Shown here in pieces: positions 1-8,827 of a stretch of 64,000 nt of DNA. The notes beneath the pieces are model-generated. The model saw only the letters and a program-made list of their open reading frames with translations, searched no databases and was not told the origin of the DNA. The position numbers were made by a program, and so were the translations under genes. The DNA is taken from positions 372,001 to 436,000 of the forward strand of contig NZ_LVEG02000001.1 of the NCBI RefSeq assembly GCF_001614315.2, read 5' to 3'. Origin of the DNA: Halofilum ochraceum (GTDB lineage Bacteria > Pseudomonadota > Gammaproteobacteria > XJ16 > Halofilaceae). How positions within the stretch are numbered: the stretch's first letter is position 1; each line of letters begins with the position of its first letter.

Positions 1-1
1 C

Positions 2-2170
2 GTGCAGGCCTGCCCGACCGGCGCGCTGATGCCCGCGAACGGTGTCGGCCTGGTCGAGGAAGACAAGAAGGTCGATTCCGTATGCCCGTACTGCGGTGTT
101 GGCTGTCAATTGCAGTACAACATCAAGGATAACCGGATCCTGCATATCGAAGGCCGCGACGGGCCGTCCAACCACGAGCGCCTGTGCGTGAAAGGCCGCT
201 TCGGTTTCGATTACGTCAATCACCCGAACCGGCTGACGAAACCGCTGATCCGCAGGGAAGGCGTCAAGAAGGAACTGCGCAGCGACTTCGATCCGGGCCG
301 TCCGGAAGAGATCTTCCGTGAGGCGACCTGGGAAGAGGCGCTGGACCGCGCGGCGCAGGGACTGCTGCGGATCCGGGATGAGCAGGGCCCGCAGGCGCTG
401 GCCGGCTTCGGCTCTGCCAAGGGGTCGAACGAAGAGGCGTACCTGTTCCAGAAGCTGGTGCGCACCGGGTTCCGCACCAACAACGTCGATCACTGCACGC
501 GCCTGTGCCACGCCTCGTCGGTCGCGGCGCTGATCGAAGGCGTCGGTTCGGGCGGCGTGTCCAACCAGGTGCGCGACGTCGAGGACGCCGAGACGATGGT
601 CGTCATCGGCGCCAATCCGACCTCGAATCATCCGGTTGCAGCCACGTTCATGAAGAACGAGGCCGAGCGTGGCAAGAACCTGATCGTGATGGACCCGCGC
701 CGCATCGAGCTGGCGCGTCATGCGACGCATACGCTGCAGTTCAAGCCTGATACCGACGTCGCCCTGCTGAACGCGATGATGTACACCATCATCGAGGAAG
801 GGCTCACGAACGAGGACTTCATCGAGGCGCGGACCGAGGGCTTCGACGAACTCAAGCGCGTCGTCATGGCCGAATACAGCCCCGAGGCGATGGAACCGGT
901 CTGCGGTATTCCGGCCACCACGATCCGCGAAGTGGCCCGGATCTATGCCACCACGAAGTCCATCATGTTCTGGGGCATGGGGATCTCGCAGCACATCCAC
1001 GGCACCGACAACTCACGCTGCCTGATCGCGCTGGCGCTGATGACCGGCAACGTCGGCAAGCCGGGTGTCGGCCTGCATCCGCTGCGCGGCCAGAATAACG
1101 TCCAGGGCGCCTCGGACGCCGGCCTGATCCCGATGGTCTATCCGGACTACCAGCCGGTCGGTAACGAGGATGTGCGCCGCAAGTTCGAGCAGTTCTGGGG
1201 CGTGAGCGATCTCGACCCCAACCCGGGCCTGACGGTCGTGGAGATCATGAACACGATCCACGCCGGCAAGCTGCACGGGATGTACATCATGGGCGAGAAC
1301 CCCGCGATGTCCGATCCCAACCTGAACCATGCCCGCGAATCGCTGGCGATGCTGGATCACCTCGTCGTTCAGGACCTGTTCCTGACCGAGACGGCCGCCT
1401 ACGCGGATGTGGTCCTGCCGGCCTCCGGTTTCCCCGAGAAAACGGGCACGTTCACCAATACCGACCGCCGCGTTCAGCTCGGGCGCAAGGCCCTCGATGT
1501 ACCGGAGGGTGTGGGTCAGGACTGGGAACTGGTCCAGGCGATCGCGCAGCGCATGGGGCTGGACTGGCAGTACCAGGACGTCGGCGAGGTCTACGAGGAA
1601 ATGCGGCAGGCGATGCCATCGATTACCGGCATCACCTGGGAGCGGCTGCAGGCGCAGGACTCGGTGACCTATCCCTGTGCATCGCTGGACGATCCGGGCC
1701 AGGGCGTCGTCTTCCGCGAGCAGTTCCCGACCGCGAACGGGCGGGCGAAATTCGTGCCGGCGCACCTCATCAGTGCCGATGAGACCCCGGACGATGAGTA
1801 CCCGTACGTGTTGATCACCGGCCGCCAGCTGGAACACTGGCACACCGGATCGATGACGCGCCGCGCCAGCGTCCTCAACGCCATCGAGCCCGAACCGGTG
1901 GTCAGCATGCACCCGCTGGATATGTACGACCTGGGCGTCACCCAGGGCGATCCGTTGCGGATCTGGTCACGGCGGGGCGAGGTCAATGCCTTTGCCCGCG
2001 GTGATGACGGCATGCAGCGGGGCGAGGTCTATCTGCCGTTCGCCTATCACGAGGCGGCGGCCAACCTGCTGACGAACGAGGCGGTCGACCCATTCGGGAA
2101 GATCCCGGAGTTCAAGTTCTGCGCGGTTCAGGTCGGTCTCGGCGAGGCCGTAACCGCCGCGCAGTACTGA
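2..2170 (+). CDS. fdhF: Formate dehydrogenase alpha subunit (5' truncated by window edge)
   Basis: Molybdopterin oxidoreductase that oxidises formate to CO2. The frame is open at the window start, so the first GTG is probably not the true start; residues ACPTGAL look like the end of an N-terminal ferredoxin domain, as in NAD-linked formate dehydrogenases. The next domain binds a 4Fe-4S cluster through Cys28, Cys31, Cys35 and Cys62 of the visible part. The molybdenum ligand is Cys169 in HCTRLCHASS, so this is a cysteine and not a selenocysteine enzyme. The C-terminal part (from about residue 600) is the molydopterin dinucleotide-binding domain. Beta/gamma subunits would lie upstream, outside the window. 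mobA and moeA 7 kb downstream make its cofactor. Confidence 0.93.
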   Translation: MQACPTGALMPANGVGLVEEDKKVDSVCPYCGVGCQLQYNIKDNRILHIEGRDGPSNHERLCVKGRFGFDYVNHPNRLTKPLIRREGVKKELRSDFDPGRPEEIFREATWEEALDRAAQGLLRIRDEQGPQALAGFGSAKGSNEEAYLFQKLVRTGFRTNNVDHCTRLCHASSVAALIEGVGSGGVSNQVRDVEDAETMVVIGANPTSNHPVAATFMKNEAERGKNLIVMDPRRIELARHATHTLQFKPDTDVALLNAMMYTIIEEGLTNEDFIEARTEGFDELKRVVMAEYSPEAMEPVCGIPATTIREVARIYATTKSIMFWGMGISQHIHGTDNSRCLIALALMTGNVGKPGVGLHPLRGQNNVQGASDAGLIPMVYPDYQPVGNEDVRRKFEQFWGVSDLDPNPGLTVVEIMNTIHAGKLHGMYIMGENPAMSDPNLNHARESLAMLDHLVVQDLFLTETAAYADVVLPASGFPEKTGTFTNTDRRVQLGRKALDVPEGVGQDWELVQAIAQRMGLDWQYQDVGEVYEEMRQAMPSITGITWERLQAQDSVTYPCASLDDPGQGVVFREQFPTANGRAKFVPAHLISADETPDDEYPYVLITGRQLEHWHTGSMTRRASVLNAIEPEPVVSMHPLDMYDLGVTQGDPLRIWSRRGEVNAFARGDDGMQRGEVYLPFAYHEAAANLLTNEAVDPFGKIPEFKFCAVQVGLGEAVTAAQY

Positions 2171-2201
2171 ATGCCGGCGATCACGACGGAGTCGGTATCC
2201 C

Positions 2202-2322
2202 CGTAGGTTGGGTTGAGCGCCAGCGATACCCAACGCGTCAAGGCTGGTGCGGCCGGTCCGGTGTAATTCGGTACTGGCGAATCGTTGGTCGCGTTGGGTT
2301 TCCTTCGTCAACCCAACCTACG
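2202..2322. repeat. Inverted pair of REP-like repeats (GTAGGTTGGGTTG type)
   Basis: Two repeat units face each other between the formate dehydrogenase stop and ppnN. The left unit (2202-2236) begins CGTAGGTTGGGTTGA and folds back on GATACCCAACGCG. The right unit (2291-2322) is inverted and ends CAACCCAACCTACG. A third, single unit of the same family lies at 28518-28550 downstream of pldA. The spacing and head-to-head layout resemble REP doublets, which are usually intergenic hairpins at 3' ends of transcripts. No protein-coding sequence is seen in the 283-bp gap. Confidence 0.75.
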
Positions 2323-2410
2323 AGGGGTGCGGCGATCTGGCACTGGATTGTCGCACCTACGGCTTACAGCGCCGTGCCGGTACCGCTGCCCAAGCTCGGC
2401 CCGAGCGCCG

Positions 2411-2419
2411 TGTGATAAT
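2411..2419 (+). promoter_or_regulatory. Probable extended -10 promoter element of ppnN
   Basis: TGTGATAAT lies 35 bases upstream of the ppnN start codon and matches an extended -10 element. No convincing -35 was found. Assignment rests on position and sequence only. Confidence 0.35.
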
Positions 2420-2453
2420 CTGAACCTCCCCCACGCTACCGACTCAATCCGAT

Positions 2454-3842
2454 ATGCAGCAGGCCGTATCCGACCTTCCCGCGGGCATTGATGCCCAGGT
2501 CTCCCCGGAGGGGCGACTCGAACTGCTTTCCCAGGAAGAAGTCAACCGACTCCGCGATGCCAGTCGCACCCGGATGTACGATCTGCTCTGGCGCTGTTCG
2601 TTTGCGGTGCTCAACTCCGGCAGCGACATCGACGATACGAAGCTGCTGCTGGAGCGGGCGCGGAATTTCGACATCCAAGTGCTGCAGCGCGAACGCGGGA
2701 TCAAGCTGCAACTGACGAACGCCCCGGCGCAGGCCTTCGTCGACGGTGAAATGATCCGTGGTATCCGCGATCATCTGTTCGCGGTATTGCGCGATATCGT
2801 CTACGTATCTACCGAGATCGAGGGCAGCGACCGCTTCAGCCTCGAGGAGCCACGCGGCGTGACCAACGCCGTATTCCACATCCTGCGCAATGCCCAGGTG
2901 CTGCGGCCGCAACTCTATCCTGATCTGGTTGTCTGCTGGGGTGGGCACTCCATCGGCCGGGAGGAATACGATTACACGAAGGAGATCGGCTATGCCCTCG
3001 GCCTGCGTGAGCTGAACATCTGTACCGGCTGCGGACCGGGCGCGATGAAGGGGCCGATGAAAGGCGCGACCATCGCCCACGCTAAACAGCGGATATCCGA
3101 AGGCCGCTATCTCGGGATCACCGAACCGGGCATCATCGCCGCCGAGGCGCCGAATCCGATCGTCAACGATCTGGTCATCATGCCCGATATCGAGAAACGG
3201 CTGGAAGCATTCGCGCGGGTGGGGCACGGATTCATCGTGTTCCCTGGTGGCGTCGGGACCGCCGAGGAAATCCTCTACCTGCTTGGCATCCTGCTGCACC
3301 CCGACAACGCGGATATGCCATTCCCGCTCGTGCTAACGGGACCGCCCGAGAGCGCCGAGTACTTCCACCGCATCGATCGATTTATCGGCCGGGCCCTGGG
3401 CGAGGAGGCTCGCCAACGCTACCGCATCATCATCGACGACCCGGAAGCGGTCGCCGGGGAAATGCGCGATGGCATGGTCGCGGTGCGCGAGTACCGCAAG
3501 GCGCATCAGGACGCCTTCTACTTCAACTGGCGCCTGCACATCGAGCCGGATTTCCAGGAGACCTTCACACCGAACCACGAAAACATGGCCGGGCTGGCGC
3601 TGCACCGCGATCAACCCGCGCACCAGCTCGCGGCCAACCTGCGTCGCGCCTTCTCGGGCATCGTCGCGGGCAACGTCAAGGAAGAGGGCATCCGCGCGAT
3701 CGAAGAGCACGGCCACTTCGAGATCCACGGCGACCCCGAGATCATGTCCATGCTCGACGAACTCCTCGCCTCTTTCGCCGACCAGGGGCGCATGAAACTC
3801 CCCGGTACCGAGTATGTGCCCTGTTATCGGATCGTTTCCTGA
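2454..3842 (+). CDS. ppnN: Pyrimidine/purine nucleotide 5'-monophosphate nucleosidase PpnN (LOG family)
   Basis: Cleaves nucleoside 5'-monophosphates into base and ribose 5-phosphate, a purine-homeostasis enzyme bound by (p)ppGpp in E. coli. The 462-residue product aligns along its full length with E. coli YgdH (454 residues): an N-terminal region with FDIQVLQRERGIKL, the central LOG fold with CWGGHSIGREEY, CTGCGPGAM and the phosphate-binding FPGGVGTAEE, and a C-terminal domain with AFSGIVAGNVKEEGIRAIEE. The ATG at 2454 gives the usual N-terminus. The last 49 codons are the first copy of a 396-bp tandem duplication, so a dead 3' fragment of this gene follows it. The reading frame itself is intact. 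Confidence 0.96.
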   Translation: MQQAVSDLPAGIDAQVSPEGRLELLSQEEVNRLRDASRTRMYDLLWRCSFAVLNSGSDIDDTKLLLERARNFDIQVLQRERGIKLQLTNAPAQAFVDGEMIRGIRDHLFAVLRDIVYVSTEIEGSDRFSLEEPRGVTNAVFHILRNAQVLRPQLYPDLVVCWGGHSIGREEYDYTKEIGYALGLRELNICTGCGPGAMKGPMKGATIAHAKQRISEGRYLGITEPGIIAAEAPNPIVNDLVIMPDIEKRLEAFARVGHGFIVFPGGVGTAEEILYLLGILLHPDNADMPFPLVLTGPPESAEYFHRIDRFIGRALGEEARQRYRIIIDDPEAVAGEMRDGMVAVREYRKAHQDAFYFNWRLHIEPDFQETFTPNHENMAGLALHRDQPAHQLAANLRRAFSGIVAGNVKEEGIRAIEEHGHFEIHGDPEIMSMLDELLASFADQGRMKLPGTEYVPCYRIVS

Positions 3843-4487
3843 GAAAGAAAAGAACCACGAATGAACACGAATGAACACGAATGGGTTCGGGGCTACCGGA
3901 CGCTTCTGGAGCTTCGCTGTTCGAGCCTTTAAAAATGCATAACCAAAAAATGAACTAAAAATGGACGAAAAATAGGGCTTGCGGTTCACATGAGGCTAGG
4001 GACAAGTTTCTACGATTGCGGCATCCGGGCAAGCGCTGTCAAGAACACCAACTCAGAAACGGAGCCATTTTTCGTCTATTTTTAGTTCATTGCGATCGAA
4101 GAACACGGGCACTTCGAGATCCACGGCGACCCCGAGATCATGTCCACGCTCGACGAACTCCTCGCCTCTTTCGCCGACCAGGGGCGCATGAAACTCCCCG
4201 GTACCGAGTATGTGCCCTGTTATCGGATCGTTTCCTGAGAAAGAAAAGAACCACGAATGAACACGAATGAACACGAATGGGTTCGGGGCTACCGGACGCT
4301 TCTGGAGCTTCGCTGTTCGAGCCTTTAAAAATGCATAACCAAAAAATGAACTAAAAATGGACGAAAAATAGGGCTTGCGGTTCACATGAGGCTAGGGATA
4401 AGTTTCTACGATTGCGGCATCCGAGCAAGCGCTGTCAAGAACACCAACTCAGAAACGGAGCCATTTTTCGTCTATTTTTAGTTCATT
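3696..4487 (+). repeat. 396-bp perfect-register tandem duplication of ppnN 3' end plus palindrome arm
   Basis: Bases 3696-4091 are repeated immediately as 4092-4487 with the same register; the stop codon at 3840 reappears at 4236 and GTTCATT at 4085 reappears at 4481. Only a handful of substitutions separate the copies (for example GAGCACGGCC against GAACACGGGC, and ATGTCCATG against ATGTCCACG), so the event is recent. Each unit holds the last 147 bases of ppnN and the left half of a palindromic intergenic element. The junctions fall at the right palindrome arm, which suggests slippage or unequal recombination promoted by the hairpin. Confidence 0.95.
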
Positions 4488-4598
4488 TTTTGGTTATGCA
4501 TTTCCTTCTGATCTATGCACGCAACGGCAGCGATGCTCCAGAATACTTTCGGGTGCCCTGCGGCAGCATTCGTGTCCATTCGTGTTCATTCGTGGTTC
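3852..4598. repeat. Palindromic element with CCACGAATGAACACGAATG ends (copy 1, duplicated left half)
   Basis: The left terminus (3852-3888, repeated at 4248-4284) contains CCACGAATGAACACGAATG. The right terminus (4567-4598) is its inverse, ending CATTCGTGGTTC. Subterminal inverted motifs TCTGGAGCTTCGCTG and CAGCGATGCTCCAGA follow. Inside lies a second inverted pair: an AT-rich arm around 3932-3973 (AAAATGCATAACCAAAAAAT) and its inverse at 4464-4503. It begins 9 bases after the ppnN stop codon. Two further family members are at 35271-35608 and 49047-49213. No transposase reading frame is present. Confidence 0.85.
4092..4238 (+). pseudogene. Duplicated 3' fragment of ppnN
   Basis: This is a second copy of the last 48 codons and stop of ppnN, created by the 396-bp tandem duplication. 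It lacks a start codon and ribosome binding site of its own, and its frame is preceded by the AT-rich palindrome arm, so it is not expected to be translated. The encoded end, matching MKLPGTEYVPCYRIVS, is unchanged from the functional gene. Confidence 0.85.
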
Positions 4599-4631
4599 TA
4601 GCAGTTACCTGATAACCCCGGGGCACGCGAT

Positions 4632-4994
4632 ATGACGATACATATCCGGAGGATTTACGAGCCGGTGAGCTCCGAGGACGGCACCCGGGTGCTGGTGGAT
4701 CGGGTGTGGCCGCGGGGCGTGCGCAAGGCGGATGCCGGGCTGGATTTGTGGGCGAAGGACGTGACGCCGAGTACGGAGCTGCGCAAGTGGTTCGGGCACG
4801 ATCCGGCGCGGTTCGATGACTTTGCGGTGGCCTACCGCAACGAACTCGATGCCCGCCCGGAAGCGGTGGCGGAACTCGTGGAACTGGCACGGGAAGGCGA
4901 CCTGACGCTCCTGTACGCCGCGCGCGATCCGGACTGCAACCATGCGCGGGTGCTTGCCGAATATCTGCGGGAACGGTTGGCGTCGGGAACCTGA
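4632..4994 (+). CDS. DUF488 family protein (YeaO-like)
   Basis: A 120-residue cytoplasmic protein of the DUF488 family, recognised by the N-terminal TIHIRRIYEP, the signature VLVDRVWPRGVRK near residue 22, and a central acidic/aromatic segment ELRKWFGHDPARFDDF. The length is typical of YeaO-like proteins. The biochemical function of the family is not established, so none is assigned. The start at 4632 gives the normal N-terminus. It is followed 55 bases downstream by msrB on the same strand, and the two may be co-transcribed; the palindromic element upstream separates it from ppnN. Confidence 0.85.
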   Translation: MTIHIRRIYEPVSSEDGTRVLVDRVWPRGVRKADAGLDLWAKDVTPSTELRKWFGHDPARFDDFAVAYRNELDARPEAVAELVELAREGDLTLLYAARDPDCNHARVLAEYLRERLASGT

Positions 4995-5049
4995 GCGGCG
5001 CAGTGTGTTCCAACACCGTGTCCACCCCCGACATGCAGGAGAAAGAGAC

Positions 5050-5556
5050 ATGATGGCGCGACGTGGTTTTCTTGCCGGCCTTGCGGGCCTCGCCGGCGGC
5101 CTGATATTCGGCCGTCAGGGTTATGCGGCCGCCGTGGACGCCCCGGCGCGGCCGGATTCGGTCGAGCCGATCAAACTGTCCGCGGACGAATGGAAAGATC
5201 GCCTGACTTCGGCACAGTATCGGATCCTGCGCGAAGAGGGCACGGAGCGTGCGGGTACCAGTGAACTGAACGCGGAGAAACGCGACGGCGACTATCTGTG
5301 CGCCGGTTGCGGGCTGGTCCTGTTCGATTCGAAATGGAAATACGACAGCCGCACCGGCTGGCCGAGCTTCTACGACGTGTACAGCGACCATATCGGCACG
5401 AAGGTCGACAAGAAGCTGTTCTACGAGCGCACGGAGTATCATTGCGCCCGCTGCGGTGGGCATCAGGGCCACGTATTCGAAGATGGCCCGGACCCCACCG
5501 GTCTGCGCTACTGCAATAACGGCCTCGCGCTGGAATTCCGGCCGCGCACCGGGTGA
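5050..5556 (+). CDS. msrB: Exported peptide-methionine (R)-S-oxide reductase MsrB
   Basis: Reduces methionine-R-sulfoxide in oxidised proteins. The product is 168 residues. The first 28 residues form a Tat-like signal: the twin arginine in ARRGFLAG is followed by a Gly/Leu-rich hydrophobic stretch ending near GYAAA, so the enzyme probably works in the periplasm. The MsrB domain follows, with two zinc CxxC pairs (CAGC and CARC), the RTGWPSF motif and the catalytic cysteine in GLRYCNNG. The start at 5050 is chosen because AGGAGAAAGAG sits just upstream; the frame is open further back to 4942 but without homology. A shared hairpin follows before convergent putA. Confidence 0.93.
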   Translation: MMARRGFLAGLAGLAGGLIFGRQGYAAAVDAPARPDSVEPIKLSADEWKDRLTSAQYRILREEGTERAGTSELNAEKRDGDYLCAGCGLVLFDSKWKYDSRTGWPSFYDVYSDHIGTKVDKKLFYERTEYHCARCGGHQGHVFEDGPDPTGLRYCNNGLALEFRPRTG

Positions 5557-5570
5557 CGCCGGGGCGAGCG

Positions 5571-5628
5571 GGGATCACGGCACGCCGGTGACCGTCAGGT
5601 CACCGTACGTGCCGTGAGCTCGATCCCG
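5571..5628. terminator. Hairpin between convergent msrB and putA
   Basis: The 82-base gap between the two convergent stop codons is nearly all inverted repeat: GGGATCACGGCAC pairs with GTGCCGTGAG...GATCCC, and inside it GGTGACC pairs with GGTCACC. It lacks a clear T-run on either side, so it could act as a bidirectional terminator or an mRNA-end stabiliser. Confidence 0.55.
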
Positions 5629-5638
5629 CGTGTCTGGA

Positions 5639-8600
5639 TCAACCCAGGCCTTTCTGCGGGGCCTCCGTCTCTTCTTCCATATCGAGTTCGTCGAGCGACA
5701 TCAGTGCGGCATTGCCGCCCTGGGCGGTCGTATCGATGCAAAGCGCCCGCTCCGTGGCGAAGCGATACAGATAGCGCGGTCCGCCGGCCTTGGGGCCGGT
5801 ACCGGACAGGCCCTCGCCGCCGAAGGGTTGCTGCCCGACCATGGCGCCGATCTGGTCGCGATTGACGTAGGTATTGCCGACCTTCAGACGCTCGTGGATG
5901 TACTCGATGGTCTCTTCGATCCGCGAGTGGATGCCCAGCGTCAGGCCGTAGCCGGTCGCGTTGACGTTGTCGATCACCTGATCGAGCTCGCTCTCGCGGA
6001 ATCGCACGACGTGCAGGATCGGGCCGAAGACCTCCCGTTCGAGTTGTGACAGGCTGTCGAGTTCGTAGGCGCGCGGCGTGAAGAACGTGCCGTTCTCGGT
6101 GCCCGGCTCCAGCCTTGCGCTGGCGATCACGCGTCCCTCGCGCTCCATGCGGGCGGCGTGGGCCTCGAGCATATCGCGCGAATCCTCGTCGATGACCGGC
6201 CCGATGTCGTGGTGGATGAGTGCCGGATCGCCGATGCGCAGTTCTTCCATCGCGCCGGCCAGCATGTTCAGGACCTTGTCCGCGATATCGGTCTGGATGA
6301 ACAGCACCCGCAGCGCCGAACAGCGCTGACCGGCGCTCTGGAAGGCCGACTCGATGATGTCGCTGACGACCTGTTCGGGCAGGGCGGAGGAATCGACCAG
6401 CATCGCATTCTGGCCCCCGGTTTCGGCGATCAGCGGCAGGATCGCCCCCGGGCGGTTGGCGAGCTGCTGATTGATCAGTTTGGCCGTGTCGGTGCCCCCG
6501 GTGAAGGCGACACCGGCCAGCGCCTGGTGATTGATCAGCGGTGGCCCGACGTCCTCGCCGCGGCCGGGGATCAGGTGCAGTACGTTGCCGGGAACGCCGG
6601 CCTCATGAAACGCCTGAACGGCCGCGAAGGCCATCAGCGGTGTCTGTTCCGCCGGCTTCGCGATGACGCTGTTGCCCGCCACGAGGGCCGCGGCGATCTG
6701 GCCCGTGAAAATCGCCAGCGGGAAGTTCCACGGGCTGATGCACACGAACACGCCGCGGCCATGCAGTTCGATCTGGTTCAGTTCACCGGTGGGCCCCGGG
6801 AGTCGGGTGGGACCGTCGAAATCGGCCCGCGCACGGGCGGCATAGTAGCGGCAGAAGTCGGCCGCCTCGCGCACCTCGGCGACCCCGTCGATCAGGTTCT
6901 TGCCGGCCTCGCGCGAGGCGATGGCCATGAACCGGGCCAGATCGCGCTCGAGGATATCGGCCGTGCGATCGAGCATGGCGGCACGGTCGGTCGCCGGCGT
7001 CGCGTCCCAGCCCGGTTGCGCCTTGCCGGCGATCGACATCGCCTTGTCGCACTGCTCGGCCGTGGCGTTGACCAGCGTACCGACCTGGCGGCGATGGTCC
7101 GATGGATCGAGGACGGGCTGGGCCTCTCCGAGTTCCACCTTGCCGCCGATGATCGGCGCGCAGTGCCAGCCGTCTTTCGCCGCCGCGTCCATGCCGGCAT
7201 CGATCTCGCGCAGGACATTGATGTCGGAGAGATCGACGCCACGCGAGTTCACCCGTTCATCGCCGAGCAGATCCCTGGGCAGCGGGATGCGGCCATGGCG
7301 CTTGCTCGCCAGGGAGCGTACCCAGTCGATCGGATCGCGGACGATCTCATCGATCGGCGCACGATCATCGACCAGGCGATTGACGAAGGAACTGTTGGCG
7401 CCGTTTTCCAGCAGTCGCCGGACGAGATAGGGCAGGAGTTCTTCGTGGCTGCCGACGGGGGCGTAAATCCGCACGGGGATGCCGAGGCCGTCCTCGCCGA
7501 TGACCTGGTTGTACAGGGCTTCGCCCATCCCGTGCAGGCGCTGGAACTCGAAACCGTCGCGGTCACCGGCGAAGGAGCAGACCGCGGCCACCGTATGGGC
7601 GTTGTGGGTCGCGAACTGCGGATAGAATACGTCACGGTTCGCCAGCAGGCGCCGGGCACAGGCGAGGTAGGAGACGTCCGTGTTCGATTTGCGCGTGAAT
7701 ACCGGGTAGTCCTCGAGCCCTCTCTCCTGGGCGAGCTTGATCTCGGTATCCCAGTACGCGCCCTTGACCAGGCGCACCAGGAACCGGCGGCGTGCCCGCC
7801 GTCCGAGTTCGGCCAGCCAGTCGATCAGGGGCAGGTTGCGTTTCTGATAGGCCTGGATGGCGATGCCGAGGCCGTCCCAGCCGGACAGATCCGGGTCGGT
7901 CGCCAATGCCTCGAGGATATCGAGCGTCGGTTCCAGGCGTTCGGCCTCTTCGGCATCGATGTTGAAGCCGATGTTGTACTCCTTTGCCATCAGCGCCAGT
8001 TCCTTCGTGCGCGGCAGGAGCTTCGCCTGGATCTGGTCGGCCTGGGCGAATTCGAAACGCGGATGCAGCGCGGTCAGCTTGACCGAGATCCCCGGGGCGT
8101 CGAGCAGGCCGCGTTCGCCGACCTGGGCGCCGATGCGGCGGATCGCGTTGGCATACGAATCGTAATAGCGTTTGGCGTCGGCCTCGGTGCGGGCCCCCTC
8201 GCCGAGCATATCGTAGGAGTACCGATAACCGATCTTCTCCATGCTTCGGGCGCGCTTCTGCGCCTCATCGATATCACGGCCGAGCACGAATTGCCGGCCC
8301 ATGATGTTCATCGCCTGGCGGACCGCCTGTCGGATAAACGGTTCGCCGCTGCGTGAGACCAGGCGGCCCAGAACGCTGCGCAGATTCCGTTCCTTGCCGG
8401 TACCGAACTTGATGACCCGCCCGGTCAGCATCAGGCCCCAGGTGGAGGCGTTGACGAACGGCGAGTTCGAGTGGCCGAGGTGTTCCTCCCAGTCGCCGCT
8501 GCCGAGTTTGTCCCGAATCAGTTTGTCGACCGTCTCCGAGTCGGGCACCCGCAGCAGCGCCTCGGCGAGGCACATCAGCGCGATCCCTTCCTCGCTCGAG

Positions 8601-8827
8601 AGTTCGTATTCGAGCATGAAGGCGTCGATGCCGCCTTTGCCGATCCGACCGGCGCGAACGGCCTCGACCAGACGTCGCGCGTGCGCTTCGATTTCATCGT
8701 GCTGTTCGCGCGGCAGTTCCAGTTGTCCGAGCAGTGCATCGACGCAGGCCTCCTCGTCCATGCGGTAATGTCGCTGCACTTCCGCGCGCAGCGGGTCCGG
8801 CTTGCTGGGGGGCTGCTCGAAAATCAT
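5639..8827 (-). CDS. putA: Bifunctional proline dehydrogenase / P5C dehydrogenase PutA, short form
   Basis: Oxidises proline to glutamate in two steps with substrate channelling: an N-terminal FAD-dependent proline dehydrogenase barrel (SVKLTALHPRFEF, FLVRLVKGAYWDTEIK, FATHNAHTVAA) and a C-terminal NAD-dependent aldehyde dehydrogenase (PWNFPLAIFTGQ, glutamate in IAETGGQNAM, catalytic cysteine in SAGQRCSALR). At 1062 residues from the ATG at 8827 it lacks the N-terminal ribbon-helix-helix DNA-binding domain of the 1320-residue E. coli protein, so it cannot repress its own gene that way. The ATG at 8827 has GAGGTGAGC upstream; the upstream extension to 8974 overlaps lrp and has no homology. Divergent lrp probably regulates it. 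Confidence 0.96.
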   Translation of the reverse strand: MIFEQPPSKPDPLRAEVQRHYRMDEEACVDALLGQLELPREQHDEIEAHARRLVEAVRAGRIGKGGIDAFMLEYELSSEEGIALMCLAEALLRVPDSETVDKLIRDKLGSGDWEEHLGHSNSPFVNASTWGLMLTGRVIKFGTGKERNLRSVLGRLVSRSGEPFIRQAVRQAMNIMGRQFVLGRDIDEAQKRARSMEKIGYRYSYDMLGEGARTEADAKRYYDSYANAIRRIGAQVGERGLLDAPGISVKLTALHPRFEFAQADQIQAKLLPRTKELALMAKEYNIGFNIDAEEAERLEPTLDILEALATDPDLSGWDGLGIAIQAYQKRNLPLIDWLAELGRRARRRFLVRLVKGAYWDTEIKLAQERGLEDYPVFTRKSNTDVSYLACARRLLANRDVFYPQFATHNAHTVAAVCSFAGDRDGFEFQRLHGMGEALYNQVIGEDGLGIPVRIYAPVGSHEELLPYLVRRLLENGANSSFVNRLVDDRAPIDEIVRDPIDWVRSLASKRHGRIPLPRDLLGDERVNSRGVDLSDINVLREIDAGMDAAAKDGWHCAPIIGGKVELGEAQPVLDPSDHRRQVGTLVNATAEQCDKAMSIAGKAQPGWDATPATDRAAMLDRTADILERDLARFMAIASREAGKNLIDGVAEVREAADFCRYYAARARADFDGPTRLPGPTGELNQIELHGRGVFVCISPWNFPLAIFTGQIAAALVAGNSVIAKPAEQTPLMAFAAVQAFHEAGVPGNVLHLIPGRGEDVGPPLINHQALAGVAFTGGTDTAKLINQQLANRPGAILPLIAETGGQNAMLVDSSALPEQVVSDIIESAFQSAGQRCSALRVLFIQTDIADKVLNMLAGAMEELRIGDPALIHHDIGPVIDEDSRDMLEAHAARMEREGRVIASARLEPGTENGTFFTPRAYELDSLSQLEREVFGPILHVVRFRESELDQVIDNVNATGYGLTLGIHSRIEETIEYIHERLKVGNTYVNRDQIGAMVGQQPFGGEGLSGTGPKAGGPRYLYRFATERALCIDTTAQGGNAALMSLDELDMEEETEAPQKGLG

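Noticed and set aside
482-520. Selenocysteine formate dehydrogenase
   Set aside because: The metal-ligand codon is TGC (Cys169), and no in-frame TGA occurs.
3843-4631. Small genes in the ppnN downstream region (frames of 60-110 codons on both strands)
   Set aside because: They are translations of repeat and palindrome sequence and of the duplicated ppnN tail; the same peptides recur at each copy.
6158-8356. Open frame of 732 codons opposite putA
   Set aside because: It lies wholly antisense to a clear PutA and its translation has no domain pattern; long antisense frames are expected at this G+C content.
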